Source: Actinomycetes bacterium (GTDB lineage Bacteria; Actinomycetota; Acidimicrobiia; Acidimicrobiales; RAAP-2). From it: a stretch of 23,333 bases of DNA. The stretch's first letter is position 1; every line of letters starts with the position of its first letter. Positions 7,194 through 17,035 of this stretch are shown piece after piece. The notes under the pieces were generated by a model. It did not search any database, was not told where the DNA came from, and worked only from the letters and a program-made list of their open reading frames with translations. The DNA lies in contig JAJYWG010000427.1 in assembly GCA_021791615.1 (NCBI GenBank), positions 1 to 23,333 on the forward strand. Reading direction: 5' to 3'. A program made the position numbers and the translations under genes.

Positions 7194-8239
7194 GCACCTG
7201 CCCCCGTCCGGGCACCCGGGACCGTGCCCGGGTCCGTGCCCGGGTCCGTGCCGGGATGCGCGCCGGCCGTGCCAAGGACCGTGCGGGCCGCGCCCACCAG
7301 CTCTGCGACGCGCCCGACTCCGTGCCGGCGGCACCAGCGCTCGATCTCCGCCGACACTTTCCATACCGACCGCGGATCGCCAAAGGTCGCGGTCCCCACT
7401 TGGACGGCGTCGGCCCCGGCCATGAGCAGCTCCACGGCGTCGCGCCCGCAGGTCACGCCGCCGGCTCCGACGATCCCCACGGCAGGGAATGCGGCCCGGC
7501 ACTCCCAGACCGCCCGCACCGCCACCGGATGGAGGGCCGGCCCCGACAGTCCACCGCCGCCGGCTCCGAGGACCGGGCATCGCCGTTCGACGTCGATCGC
7601 CATGCCGAGCAGGGTGTTCACCAGGGTCAGCGCCTCTGCCCCCGCTCCGAGCGCGGCGGCCGCTATCTCGCACACGTCGGCCACGTTGGGGCTCAGCTTC
7701 GCCCAACGGGGCAGGCCCGAGGCGCCGGCCGCGGCGACCGCCTCGGCAGTGGCGGCCGGCGAGTGGGCGAACATCCGGGACCGGTCCTCCACGTTCGGGC
7801 AGCTCACGTTCACCTCCACCGCGGCGATGCCCGGCACCCCCGAGAGCAACGCGCCGGCCCGCTCGAACTCCTCCGCGCTGCGTCCCCAGATGCTGGCCAC
7901 CACGAGCGCTCCCGACGCCACGAGCGCGGGGAGGTCTTCCTCCACCCACGCGGCCACCCCGGGACCCTGGAGCCCCACGCTGTTCAGCAGCCCCGCAGCC
8001 ACGCCCCACACTCTGGGCGCGGGGTTTCCCGGCCATGGGTCGGCGGAGAGGGACTTCACCACGACCGCGCCCAGCCGCTCCAGCGGGCCGTAGGCCCCGA
8101 GCTCGGCACCCCTCCCGGCCGTTCCCGACGCCGTCATGACCGGGGTGCCCAGCTCCACCGAGCCGACCCTGGTCGCCATGTCGACCGAACCCACGCGGGC
8201 ACCGCCCCGGCCTCGGCGGCGCCGGACATCCGCTCCCAT
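7190..8239 (-). CDS. pyrD: Dihydroorotate dehydrogenase, class 1B catalytic subunit
   Basis: PyrD oxidises dihydroorotate to orotate using FMN. The catalytic base is Cys147 in VEVNVSCPN, which marks the soluble class 1 enzymes; the membrane-bound class 2 enzyme uses Ser. TPVMTASGTAG, GLLNSVGLQGPGV, LVNTLLGMAID and GAGGVTCGRDAVELLMAGADAVQ in overlapping stretches fit class 1B, the NAD-dependent form that normally needs PyrK. No pyrK is present between carB and pyrD. The C terminus carries a 4-residue repeat (PGTDPGTDPGTVPG). The ATG at 8239 is supported by GGGAG 7 bases upstream, inside the 14-bp repeat array. An internal ATG giving MATRVGSVEL (8179) is an alternative start and closer to family length. 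Confidence 0.93.
   Translation of the reverse strand: MGADVRRRRGRGGARVGSVDMATRVGSVELGTPVMTASGTAGRGAELGAYGPLERLGAVVVKSLSADPWPGNPAPRVWGVAAGLLNSVGLQGPGVAAWVEEDLPALVASGALVVASIWGRSAEEFERAGALLSGVPGIAAVEVNVSCPNVEDRSRMFAHSPAATAEAVAAAGASGLPRWAKLSPNVADVCEIAAAALGAGAEALTLVNTLLGMAIDVERRCPVLGAGGGGLSGPALHPVAVRAVWECRAAFPAVGIVGAGGVTCGRDAVELLMAGADAVQVGTATFGDPRSVWKVSAEIERWCRRHGVGRVAELVGAARTVLGTAGAHPGTDPGTDPGTVPGARTGAGA
7215..7255. repeat. 12-bp tandem repeat at the 3' end of pyrD
   Basis: Three near-identical copies of CCCGGGTCCGTG and a partial fourth lie just before the pyrD stop. In frame they encode PGTD/PGTV units in a disordered tail, so copy changes would not break the reading frame. Confidence 0.85.
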
Positions 8240-8283
8240 CAGACAGCTCCCATCAGACAGCTCCCATCAGACAGCTCCCATCA
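8232..8283 (-). repeat. 14-bp tandem array of coupled minigenes before pyrD
   Basis: The minus-strand unit TGATGGGAGCTGTC is repeated 3.7 times. ATG codons fall at 8281, 8267, 8253 and 8239. Each of the first three starts the minigene ATG GGA GCT GTC TGA (Met-Gly-Ala-Val), and the last base of each TGA is the first base of the next ATG. The final stop overlaps the pyrD ATG at 8239. Every unit also contains GGGAG placed 7 bases before the next ATG, an adequate ribosome binding site. The array fills nearly all of the gap between carB and pyrD. Confidence 0.9.
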
Positions 8284-8315
8284 CAATTCACAATGGTCCG
8301 GAGAGATGCACGGCT

Positions 8316-11300
8316 TCAGTCGCCCTGAACGTCATGGAGCTCTTGGAGGCTGCGCACGGCAAGCCGGTGCCGTGCCATGTCGGCGATGCCCGCGGCGGCG
8401 GCCCTGGCCGCGGCCAAGGTCGTGAGGCAGGGGACCCGATTGGAGAGGGCGGCGGCTCGGATGTGGTCGCCGTCTGCCCGGGGCCCACGTCCGCGTGGCG
8501 TGTTCACGACGAGCTGGACCTTTCCACCCGAGATCATCGACACCGGGTCGACGGCGACGCCTGCTTCCCCCACCTTGGAGACGAGGGTCTCCACCTCGAC
8601 GCCGTGGTCCCGCAGGTAGCCGGCCGTGCCCAAGGTGGCAGCCAGGGAGAACCCGAGGTCCGCGAAGCGCCGGGCGACGTCGAGGCCGCCCGGCTTGTCC
8701 CGGTCGGCCAGCGACAAAAAGACCGTGCCCGAAAGCGGCAGACGGGTCCCCGCTGCCATCTGGCTCTTGGCGAACGCCAGCCCAAAGGTGACGTCCACAC
8801 CCATCACCTCCCCGGTGGAGCGCATCTCGGGTCCGAGGAGGGTGTCGACGCCGGGGAAGCGATCGAACGGGAGGACGGCTTCTTTGACGCTCACGTGGAC
8901 CGGGTCTGCGACCCGCCCCCCGGCCGTGCCCGCGGGGAGCATGCCTTCACGACGCAGGTCGGCAAGCGTGCTCCCGACCATCACCCGCGTCGCCACCATG
9001 GCCACGGGCACGCCGGTCGCTTTGGCGACGAACGGGACGGTCCGGCTGGCCCGCGGGTTCGCCTCGAGGACGTAGACGGTCTCCCCCTTCACCGCGTACT
9101 GCACGTTCAAGAGCCCCCGCACGTCGAGCGCTTGGGCCAGGGCGCGGGTCGCCCGGTCGATGTCTGCGAGCACCGCCTCCGAGAGGGTCTGGGTCGGCAG
9201 CGCGCATGCCGAGTCTCCCGAGTGCACGCCCGCCTCTTCGACGTGCTCCATGACCCCGCAGACCAGCACCTCGCCGGCAGCATCCCTCACCGCGTCGACG
9301 TCCACTTCGACCGCGTCCTCCAAGAACCGGTCCACGAGCACGGGCCGCTCGGCCGTCACCCCCCCTTCTCTCGACAGCCCCTGCGAGCCGGCGAGCGCCC
9401 CGAAGACTCTGCGGACGCCCGCGTCGTCGTAGACGATCTCCATGGAGCGCCCGCCCAGGACGTAGCTCGGACGGACGAGGACCGGGTAGCCGACCCGGCG
9501 AGCCACCTCCAGCGCCTCGCCCAGCGTGCCGGCGGTCCCCCCCTCGGGCTGGCGGATCCCGAGCTCTTCGCACAGCTCGTTCCAGCGGCGCCGGTCCTCG
9601 GCCTGGTCGATCGACGACGGGCTCGTGCCCAGCACCAGCCCGGGCTCGAGCGATCCGGCGAGCTTGAGCGGGGTCTGGCCTCCCAGCGCCACGATGACCC
9701 CGAGCACGCGGCCCCCGGCGGCCTGCTCGGCGGCGACGACGTTGGCCACATCCTCGGCGGTGAGCGGCTCGAAGTAGAGGCGATCCGACGTGTCGTAGTC
9801 GGTGGACACGGTCTCGGGGTTGCAGTTCACCATCACCGTCTCGTACCCGGCCGACCGCAGGGCCATGCTGGCGTGGACGCAGCAGTAGTCGAACTCGATC
9901 CCCTGGCCGATGCGGTTCGGCCCCGAACCGAGGATCACCACCCGGTCCCGCTCCGAGGGTCGCACCTCGCATTCGTCCTCGTAGGTCCCGTAGTGGTAGG
10001 GGGTCGCCGCCTCGAACTCCGCTCCGCAGGTGTCGACCGTCTTGAAGGTGACCTGGACCCCGGCGGCCAGCCTGGCCCGCCGGACCGCCCACTCGTCGGC
10101 GGCCGGGCTCCCACCGAGAAGGTATGCGAGCTGGGCGTCGGAGAAGCCGAGCCGCTTCGCCCGCTTCCACCCGGCCCGGTCCAAAGCCGCGAGCGGGTCG
10201 GCACCCGCTCCCCGGGCGCTCTCGGCCGCCGACTCGATGGCGCGCCGCTCCTCGCTCAGCCGCAGGATCTGGTTGAGGAACCACGGGTCGATCCCGGTCC
10301 GGCCGGCCACCGCGGCGACGGGCAGCCCGCGCCGCAAGGCCGCTTCCACCTCGAAGATGCGCTCGGGCGAGGCCGTGCCCATCCGTTCCAGGAGCTCCTC
10401 GTCGCCCAGCGCGTCGAGCTCGGCCTCGGCCGGGTCGGCGTTGAGACCGGCCCGGCCTTCTTCGAGCGAGCGGACCGCCTTCTGGAGCGACTCACAGAAC
10501 GTCCGGCCGATCGCCATCACCTCGCCGACCGACTGCATGCGGGTGCCGAGCCGGCTCTCTGCCCCGGGGAGCTTTTCGAACGCCCACCGGGGAATCTTGG
10601 TCACCACGTAGTCGATCGTCGGCTCGAAGCTGGCCGGGGTGGCCTTGGTGATGTCGTTGGGGATCTCGTCGAGCAGGTACCCGACGGCGAGCCTGGCGGC
10701 GATCTTGGCGATGGGAAACCCGGTGGCCTTGGAGGCAAGGGCCGAAGACCGCGACACCCGCGGGTTCATCTCGACGATCAGGCGCCGTCCCGTCGAAGGC
10801 TCGACGGCGAACTGTACGTTGGACCCACCCGTCTCGACCCCCACCCGTCGCAAGCACGCGAACGCGTCGTCACGCATCCCCTGGTACTCCACGTCGGTGA
10901 GCGTCTGGGCCGGCGCCACGGTGATCGAGTCCCCCGTGTGCACGCCCATCGGGTCGACGTTCTCGATCGAGCAGACGACCACGCAGTTGTCGGCGGCGTC
11001 GCGCATCACCTCGAGCTCGTACTCTTTCCAGCCTGCGACGCTCCTCTCCACCAGGATCTGCCCCACCGGGCTCGCGTCGAGCCCGTCGGCGGCCAGCCGC
11101 ACAAACGCCGCAGCGTCGGCGGCGATCCCGGTGCCCTTGCCTCCGAGGATGAAGCTCGGCCGCACCATCACGGGGTAGCCCACCTGCTCGGCGATCGCCC
11201 GCGCCTCGTCGAGAGTGTGGGCGAACCCCGACGGTGAGACCTCGAGGCCGATCTCGACCATGGCCGCGCGGAACAGCTCGCGATCTTCGGCCGTGCGGAT

Positions 11301-11660
11301 GGCCTCGGGCCGGGCGCCGATCACCTCGACGTCACCGAGCGCGCCGCGTTCGAGCAGCTCCATGGTGAGGTTGAGCGCCGTCTGCCCGCCGAGGGTCGGC
11401 AGCAGCGCGTCGGGATGCTCCCGCTCGATGATCGCCATGAGGACCTCGGCGTCGAGCGGCTCGACGTAGGTGCGATCGGCGGTGGCCGGATCGGTCATGA
11501 TCGTGGCGGGATTGGAATTGGCGAGAACGACCCGGTAGCCCTCTTCGGCCAGGACCCGGCAGGCCTGGGTCCCCGAGTAGTCGAACTCGCACGCCTGGCC
11601 GATCACAATCGGCCCCGATCCGATCACCAGGATCGACTCGATGTCGGTGCGGCGTGGCAT
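8316..11660 (-). CDS. carB: Carbamoyl-phosphate synthase large subunit
   Basis: CarB makes carbamoyl phosphate from bicarbonate, two ATP and ammonia passed from CarA. The 1114 residues show two ATP-grasp halves. The first begins [21 protein letters not shown] and contains NPATIMTDP and [17 protein letters not shown] (as [12 protein letters not shown]). The second begins [20 protein letters not shown] and contains [22 protein letters not shown]-terminal MGS-like allosteric domain follows ([20 protein letters not shown], then [10 protein letters not shown]). Length is normal. The ATG at 11660 overlaps the carA stop by one base (TGATG). The reading frame stays open upstream across carA, but that part is a shadow. 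Confidence 0.97.
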   Translation of the reverse strand: MPRRTDIESILVIGSGPIVIGQACEFDYSGTQACRVLAEEGYRVVLANSNPATIMTDPATADRTYVEPLDAEVLMAIIEREHPDALLPTLGGQTALNLTMELLERGALGDVEVIGARPEAIRTAEDRELFRAAMVEIGLEVSPSGFAHTLDEARAIAEQVGYPVMVRPSFILGGKGTGIAADAAAFVRLAADGLDASPVGQILVERSVAGWKEYELEVMRDAADNCVVVCSIENVDPMGVHTGDSITVAPAQTLTDVEYQGMRDDAFACLRRVGVETGGSNVQFAVEPSTGRRLIVEMNPRVSRSSALASKATGFPIAKIAARLAVGYLLDEIPNDITKATPASFEPTIDYVVTKIPRWAFEKLPGAESRLGTRMQSVGEVMAIGRTFCESLQKAVRSLEEGRAGLNADPAEAELDALGDEELLERMGTASPERIFEVEAALRRGLPVAAVAGRTGIDPWFLNQILRLSEERRAIESAAESARGAGADPLAALDRAGWKRAKRLGFSDAQLAYLLGGSPAADEWAVRRARLAAGVQVTFKTVDTCGAEFEAATPYHYGTYEDECEVRPSERDRVVILGSGPNRIGQGIEFDYCCVHASMALRSAGYETVMVNCNPETVSTDYDTSDRLYFEPLTAEDVANVVAAEQAAGGRVLGVIVALGGQTPLKLAGSLEPGLVLGTSPSSIDQAEDRRRWNELCEELGIRQPEGGTAGTLGEALEVARRVGYPVLVRPSYVLGGRSMEIVYDDAGVRRVFGALAGSQGLSREGGVTAERPVLVDRFLEDAVEVDVDAVRDAAGEVLVCGVMEHVEEAGVHSGDSACALPTQTLSEAVLADIDRATRALAQALDVRGLLNVQYAVKGETVYVLEANPRASRTVPFVAKATGVPVAMVATRVMVGSTLADLRREGMLPAGTAGGRVADPVHVSVKEAVLPFDRFPGVDTLLGPEMRSTGEVMGVDVTFGLAFAKSQMAAGTRLPLSGTVFLSLADRDKPGGLDVARRFADLGFSLAATLGTAGYLRDHGVEVETLVSKVGEAGVAVDPVSMISGGKVQLVVNTPRGRGPRADGDHIRAAALSNRVPCLTTLAAARAAAAGIADMARHRLAVRSLQELHDVQGD

Positions 11661-12733
11661 CAGGCCTCCATCAGCGCGCGGAACCGGTCGAACAAGTAGC
11701 GCGCGTCGTGGGGACCGGGTCCGGCTTCGGGGTGGTACTGGACCGAGAACACCGATGCCGCCCGCAGCGCGATGCCCTCGACCACGCCGTCGTTCAAGTT
11801 GACGTGGGTGACCTCGGCACCGGGCACACCGGTCACCGCGTAGTTGTGGTTCTGGGCCGTGATCTCGACCCGCCCCGAGTCGAGGTCCTTGACCGGGTGG
11901 TTGCTCCCGTGGTGGCCGAACGGCAGCTTGTAGGTCGTTCCGCCGAGTGCGGTGGCAAGGAGCTGGTGCCCGAGGCAGATCCCGAAGATGGGGACTCGCC
12001 CGACGAGGCCGCCGATGGCCTCGGCGGCCCAAGGCAGCGCTGCGGGGTCCCCGGGGCCATTGGACAAGAACACGCCATCGGGGTCGAGCGAGAGCACCTC
12101 GTCGGCGGTGGTGGCGGCCGGCACCACCGTCACCGTGGCCAAGGTCGCCAAATGGGCAAGCATCGTCTCTTTGACCCCGAAGTCGAGGGCGACCACTCGA
12201 TGGGGACCCGTGCCCCGGCAGTACGGCTCCTTGGTCGTCACACCGGTCACCAGGTCGTGGCCGTCGGTCCCCGGCGCCGAGCGCGCCGCGTCGGCCAGCG
12301 CGTCGATCCCGGCGGTGCCAAAGGCCCCGGGTATCGCACCGGTGTCGCGCAGGTGCCGGGTGAGGCGGCGCGTGTCGATGCCGCTCACCGCCGGCACGCC
12401 GTGGCGGACGAGGAACGCCTCGAGCTCCTCCTCGCTCCGCCAGTTGCTCGCGTGCTCGGCCAGGTCGCGCACCACCACGCCGCGGCACGCCGGACGCGCG
12501 GCCTCGTCGTCGGTGGCGTTCACCCCGTAGTTCCCGATGTGCGGGTACGTGAAGACCACCACCTGGCCGGCGTAGGAGGGATCGGTCAGCACCTCCTGGT
12601 ACCCGCTCAGCGCCGTGTTGAACACGAGCTCGCCGGTGGCGATCCCTCGGGGCGCAGGCGCGCCGGCGGCCTCCCCCTCGAACACCGTGCCGTCGGCGAG
12701 GACCAGGTGGGCCGGTGCGCGCACCGCACTCAC
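11660..12733 (-). CDS. carA: Carbamoyl-phosphate synthase small (glutaminase) subunit
   Basis: CarA hydrolyses glutamine and feeds ammonia to CarB. The 357-residue protein has the N-terminal CPSase domain ([35 protein letters not shown] in adjacent stretches) and a class I glutamine amidotransferase domain with the nucleophile Cys253 in [11 protein letters not shown] and the His334/Glu336 pair in [16 protein letters not shown] at 12733 is chosen because it overlaps the pyrC stop by 4 bases (GTGA) and leaves the normal family N terminus; an in-frame GTG two codons later is also possible. Confidence 0.96.
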   Translation of the reverse strand: MSAVRAPAHLVLADGTVFEGEAAGAPAPRGIATGELVFNTALSGYQEVLTDPSYAGQVVVFTYPHIGNYGVNATDDEAARPACRGVVVRDLAEHASNWRSEEELEAFLVRHGVPAVSGIDTRRLTRHLRDTGAIPGAFGTAGIDALADAARSAPGTDGHDLVTGVTTKEPYCRGTGPHRVVALDFGVKETMLAHLATLATVTVVPAATTADEVLSLDPDGVFLSNGPGDPAALPWAAEAIGGLVGRVPIFGICLGHQLLATALGGTTYKLPFGHHGSNHPVKDLDSGRVEITAQNHNYAVTGVPGAEVTHVNLNDGVVEGIALRAASVFSVQYHPEAGPGPHDARYLFDRFRALMEA

Positions 12734-14095
12734 CGCTGGGCGGCGGCGTCGACCACGACCGGCTCGCCGCGAAGCACGGTATGGCGTACCCGGCCGGTGA
12801 GGGTCCAGCCGGCGTAGGGAGTGTTGCGGCTGGCGCTCGCCAGCCGCCCCGGGTCGACCGTCCAGGTCTCGGTGGGGTCGACCACGCAGACGTTTGCCAC
12901 CGCGCCGACTCGGAGTGGACCCCCGTGGCTCTCCCCGAGTGCTGCGATCCGAGCGGGGCGAGCCGTCATGAGGGACAGGACGCTCTCGAGGGTGAAGCCG
13001 GTGCCAGGATCGTCCGGGGTCTGCGGTGACGTGCGTGTGGGTCCGCCGAGCGCGCCGAGCGCGCCGAGCGCGCCGAGCGCGGTGAGGACGACCGAGAGCG
13101 CCGTCTCGAGCCCGAGCATCCCCGGCGGTGCCTCGTCGAACGGCACGTCCTTGTCCTCGGGGGCGTGCGGCGCGTGGTCGGTGGCCACGGCGTCGATCGT
13201 CCCGTCCGCCAGGCCGGCTCGCACGGCGAGGACGTCGTCGGGCGTGCGCAGCGGCGGGTTCACCCGGTACACCGGGTCGTAGCTCTCCACCGCCTCGTCG
13301 GTGAGGGCCAGATGGTGCGGCGTCGCCTCGGCCGTCACCGCCAGTCCTTCGGCCTTGGCCCGTCGCACCAGCTCGACGGACCCCGCCGCAGAGAGGTGGA
13401 GGAAGTGCACCGGTACACCGGTCAGGCGGACCAGCGCGATGTCGCGGGCCACCATGGCCTCTTCCGCCGCGGCGGGGATCCCGGGCAGGCCCAAGCGGCT
13501 GGACCACTCGCCTTCGTGCATGACGCCGTCACCGGCCAGAGCCGAGTCCTCGCAGTGCTGGGCCAGCACGACTGGCAGCCCGCGTGCCCGTAGCCCGCCC
13601 GCGTAGTCGAGCGCCCTGCGCATGAGGCCGCCGTCCTGGACGCCCGCCCCGTCGTCGGTGAAGATCCTCACGCCGGCCTCGGCCATCTCGGCCATCGGGG
13701 CGAGACGTGCGCCCGCCCGTCCTACCGTGATGGCGCCGGCCGCGACCACCTCCGCCATGGCACCGCGTCCGAGGGCCAGCACTTCGTGGACCATCGACGC
13801 GGAGTCGACCGGCGGGTCGGTGTTGGGCATGGCCACGATCGCGGTGAACCCCCCGAGCGCTGCGGCGCGAGCAGCGCTCTCCACCGTCTCGGCTTGTTCG
13901 CGACCTGGCTGGCGGAGGTGCGAGTGCAGGTCCACCAGGCCCGGGGACACGATGCACCCTCCGGCGTCGAGCTCGGTCGCACCACGCGGGCTCTCCAGAC
14001 CTTCGCCCATCGCGGAGATGACCCCGTCGGCGATCGCCACGTCGGCGCGGCGGCGACCGTCGGCGTCCACGACCAACCCCCCGCGGATCACGAGC

Positions 14096-14103
<8 letters not shown>
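12730..14103 (-). CDS. pyrC: Dihydroorotase, type I
   Basis: PyrC cyclises carbamoyl aspartate to dihydroorotate using two zinc ions. The 457-residue protein has the metal motif [12 protein letters not shown] (His60, His62), [18 protein letters not shown] (bridging Asp), [22 protein letters not shown] and the catalytic [13 protein letters not shown]. Type I family members usually read HLREPG; here it is HLRQPG. Near residues 340-365 there is an insertion with [12 protein letters not shown] coded by a 9-bp tandem repeat, followed by a Thr/Pro-rich loop. ATG at 14103 overlaps the pyrB end by 8 bases (ATGAGTGA) and yields the family start MSELVIRGG. Confidence 0.95.
13044..13079. repeat. 9-bp tandem repeat inside pyrC
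   Basis: Four exact copies of CGCCGAGCG lie inside pyrC. They encode a Leu-Gly-Ala repeat in a loop before the last helices. The period is a multiple of three, so the frame is kept whatever the copy number. Confidence 0.9.
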
Positions 14104-15243
<1,140 letters not shown>

Positions 15244-15247
<4 letters not shown>

Positions 15248-15813
15248 CGGTCCGAGAGCGTCCCGATGGCGACACCGTCCTCGCTCACGTCGACCATCTC
15301 CTCGCGGGAGGTGGGCAAGTTCTTTCCGACGAAATCAGGGCGGATCGGCAGCTCGCGATGGCCGCGGTCGATCATGACAGCCAGTTGGATCGCGCGCGCC
15401 CGGCCAAAGTCCCCCAACGCGTTGAGGGCCGCTCGCACCGTCCGGCCGGTGTAGAGCACGTCGTCGACGAGCACCACCACGCGGCCGGTCAAGTCGACCG
15501 GGATGTCGGTGACCGCTTCGGGAAGCACGGGACGCAGACCGATGTCGTCGCGGTAGAAGGCAACGTCGAGGGTCCCGAGCGGCACGTCGGTGCCTTCGGC
15601 TTCCTTCAAGACGTTCGCCATGCGCTGGGCAAGAGGCACGCCGCCCGTCTGCAGGCCGACGAGCACGACGTCCTCGAGACCGCCATTGCGCTCGGCGATC
15701 TCGTGGGACATGCGGACCAGCGCCCGCTGGACGTCGTCTGCGCCGAGCACGACCGAACGGGGAACGAACACGCCGCCCAGGGGCCTGGTATGGCTGCGCT
15801 CGCGTTCGGCCAC
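15244..15813 (-). CDS. pyrR: Bifunctional pyr operon regulator / uracil phosphoribosyltransferase
   Basis: PyrR binds pyr mRNA in response to UMP or UTP and also has uracil phosphoribosyltransferase activity. The 189-residue protein contains the PRPP motif [18 protein letters not shown], plus [26 protein letters not shown] and [21 protein letters not shown] in adjacent stretches. The GTG at 15813 is chosen because AGGAGG (15818-15823) lies 4 bases upstream and the resulting length fits the family. The open frame continues 32 codons further, but that part is not PyrR-like. A hairpin matching the PyrR RNA-binding loop is in its 56-base leader (15831-15848), so autoregulation by translational repression is likely. 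It heads the pyr cluster, and its stop overlaps the pyrB ATG. Confidence 0.96.
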
Positions 15814-15830
15814 TGCTCCTCCTGTCCGTT

Positions 15831-15848
15831 CGGGCCTCACGGGACCCG
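15831..15848 (-). promoter_or_regulatory. Probable PyrR-binding RNA hairpin in the pyrR leader
   Basis: The minus-strand RNA CGGGTCCCGTGAGGCCCG folds with a CGGG/CCCG lower stem. Its top matches the PyrR recognition consensus RUCCNGNGAGGYU at all positions except the last (GUCCCGUGAGGCC). It sits 7 bases upstream of the pyrR Shine-Dalgarno sequence, so PyrR bound here could block ribosome access. A GTCC in the hairpin could also pair with GGAC next to the Shine-Dalgarno sequence, giving an alternative fold. No terminator hairpin with U-tract is present, which favours translational control as described in mycobacteria. Confidence 0.7.
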
Positions 15849-15869
15849 CTTCACGGTCGAGCAATGACG

Positions 15870-16355
15870 TTAGCAGTCGCCGGCGGGATGTGGCACGTCG
15901 TGCGCGCACGGGGGTCGATCGGCCGGAATGAGGGGCACATCGCCCGGTTGGCCCGGCACGGCGATGGAGCGTTGGATTGCCGAGAGGACGCCGTTCACGA
16001 ACCCTCCGGACTCCTCGGTCGAGTACGTCTTCGCCAGCTCGACCGCCTCGTCGATCACCACCGCCGGGGGCGGGCCGTCGGGATCCAAGAGCTCGCCGAC
16101 GGCGAGCCTCAGGACAAGCCGGTCGATGACCGCCATCCGATCGAGCGGCCAGCCGATCGCGGCGTCACTGATGAGGTCGTGAGCTCGCGCACGTACGTTC
16201 TCCGAGCGTACGACGAGCGAGCAGACAAACTGATCGGGGGGAACCGGGAGCCCTGCGAGAACGTCCGCCGGGGGAACGCCTTTCAGCTCTGCCTCGTAGA
16301 GGATCGACAGCGCCCGTTCGCGGCCCTGTCGACGGGTCCCTTCCGCCGCGCTCAT
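15870..16355 (-). CDS. nusB: Transcription antitermination factor NusB
   Basis: NusB binds boxA RNA together with S10 (NusE) and supports processive transcription of rRNA operons. The 161-residue all-helical protein shows [19 protein letters not shown] near the N terminus, then [40 protein letters not shown] and [12 protein letters not shown], all typical of the family. About 20 Pro-rich residues after VPGQPGD form a non-conserved tail. The ATG at 16355 gives [10 protein letters not shown]. It is the last of five ATGs spaced 14 bases apart in an upstream tandem repeat, and no Shine-Dalgarno sequence lies before it, so initiation may depend on coupling. pyrR follows after 56 bases; the bldD gene found here in Streptomyces is absent. 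Confidence 0.94.
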   Translation of the reverse strand: MSAAEGTRRQGRERALSILYEAELKGVPPADVLAGLPVPPDQFVCSLVVRSENVRARAHDLISDAAIGWPLDRMAVIDRLVLRLAVGELLDPDGPPPAVVIDEAVELAKTYSTEESGGFVNGVLSAIQRSIAVPGQPGDVPLIPADRPPCAHDVPHPAGDC

Positions 16356-16411
16356 CGGTCGGCGCTCATCGGTCGGCGCTCATCGGTCGGCGCTCATCGG
16401 TCGGCGCTCAT
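16352..16411 (-). repeat. 14-bp tandem array of coupled minigenes before nusB
   Basis: The minus-strand unit ATGAGCGCCGACCG is repeated four times and leads into the nusB start. ATGs lie at 16411, 16397, 16383, 16369 and 16355. Each of the first four begins ATG AGC GCC GAC CGA TGA (Met-Ser-Ala-Asp-Arg), and each stop overlaps the next ATG by four bases (ATGA). The fourth stop overlaps the nusB ATG. The unit resembles the beginning of nusB (ATGAGCGC), so the array probably grew by duplication of the start region. No ribosome binding site is visible in the unit or ahead of the array. Confidence 0.9.
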
Positions 16412-16474
16412 CGCGTGCAGGTCGTCGGCAGTTCGCCGGGACGTCCACCAAGCGACCCGCCGCCGTTGCCGCCG
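16412..16474 (-). other. Spacer between efp and the nusB minigene array
   Basis: This 63-base stretch after the efp stop is GC-rich. No promoter, Shine-Dalgarno sequence or terminator hairpin with a U-tract was recognised. Confidence 0.4.
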
Positions 16475-17035
16475 CTATGCCCGGGTGAGGTACTCGGCGG
16501 TGCGGGTGTCGACTTTCACCACGTCGCCAGGGTTGACAAACAGTGGGACTTGGACGACCAGTCCCGTCTGGAGCGTCGCAGGCTTGCGGGCACCCGACAC
16601 CCGATCACCTTGCATGCCCGGCTCCGTCTCGGTGACCGTGAGCTCCACCGCGGCCGGCAGGTCGACGCCGACGATCTCACCCTCGAAGATCTCCAAGATC
16701 GCCTCGTCGGTCTCCTTCAGGTAGTTGACCGCGTCTCCCAAGGAGTCCGGGGACACGGACATCTGCTCATAGGTCGTCGTGTCCATGAAGACGTAGTCGG
16801 TGCCGTCGCGGTAGAGAAACTGCATCATCCTCTTGTCGATGATCGCCTGCTCGAGCTTTTCGTCTGCCCGGTACGTACGCTCGACCACTGCGCCGGTGCG
16901 AACGTTCTTGAGCTTGGTCCGGACGAATGCTCCACCCTTTCCGGGCTTGACGTGCTGGAACTCCACGACGCCGAACAGTCCTTCGGGAAGGTTCAACGTC
17001 ATCCCGTTCTTCAGGTCATTGGTGGACACTGCCAT
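16475..17035 (-). CDS. efp: Translation elongation factor P
   Basis: EF-P enters the ribosomal E site and rescues ribosomes stalled at proline runs. The 186-residue protein has the KOW-like domain I with the loop VKPGKGGAFVRTKLKN, where Lys33 is the tip residue that reaches the peptidyl-transferase centre. Two OB-fold domains follow, including MQFLYRDGTDYVFMDTTTYEQ and the C-terminal GLVVQVPLFVNPGDVVKVDTRTAEYLTRA in overlapping stretches, which holds the EF-P signature. No modification enzymes (EpmA/B or EarP) are in the window. The ATG overlaps the pepP stop by one base (TGATG). Confidence 0.97.
   Translation of the reverse strand: MAVSTNDLKNGMTLNLPEGLFGVVEFQHVKPGKGGAFVRTKLKNVRTGAVVERTYRADEKLEQAIIDKRMMQFLYRDGTDYVFMDTTTYEQMSVSPDSLGDAVNYLKETDEAILEIFEGEIVGVDLPAAVELTVTETEPGMQGDRVSGARKPATLQTGLVVQVPLFVNPGDVVKVDTRTAEYLTRA

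Noticed and set aside
8232..8283. CRISPR array made of the 14-bp repeats
   Set aside because: The units are directly adjacent without spacers, and no cas gene is in the window.
8136..11237. A 1033-codon open frame on the plus strand opposite carB, and similar long plus-strand frames opposite pyrF/pyrD and coaBC
   Set aside because: They mirror minus-strand genes with strong homology; the translations are Arg/His/Gly/Pro-rich with no recognisable domain, as expected for GC-rich antisense shadows.
15814..15869. A Bacillus-type transcription attenuator before pyrR
   Set aside because: The leader is only 56 bases and contains no terminator hairpin with a U-tract; translational control fits better.
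15814..15869. A bldD-like regulator gene between nusB and pyrR, as in Streptomyces
   Set aside because: The gap is too short and no coding sequence is present.
15814..15909. Longer pyrR start at 15909
   Set aside because: It would overlap nusB and add an Arg-rich stretch not found in PyrR, while the GTG at 15813 has AGGAGG just upstream.
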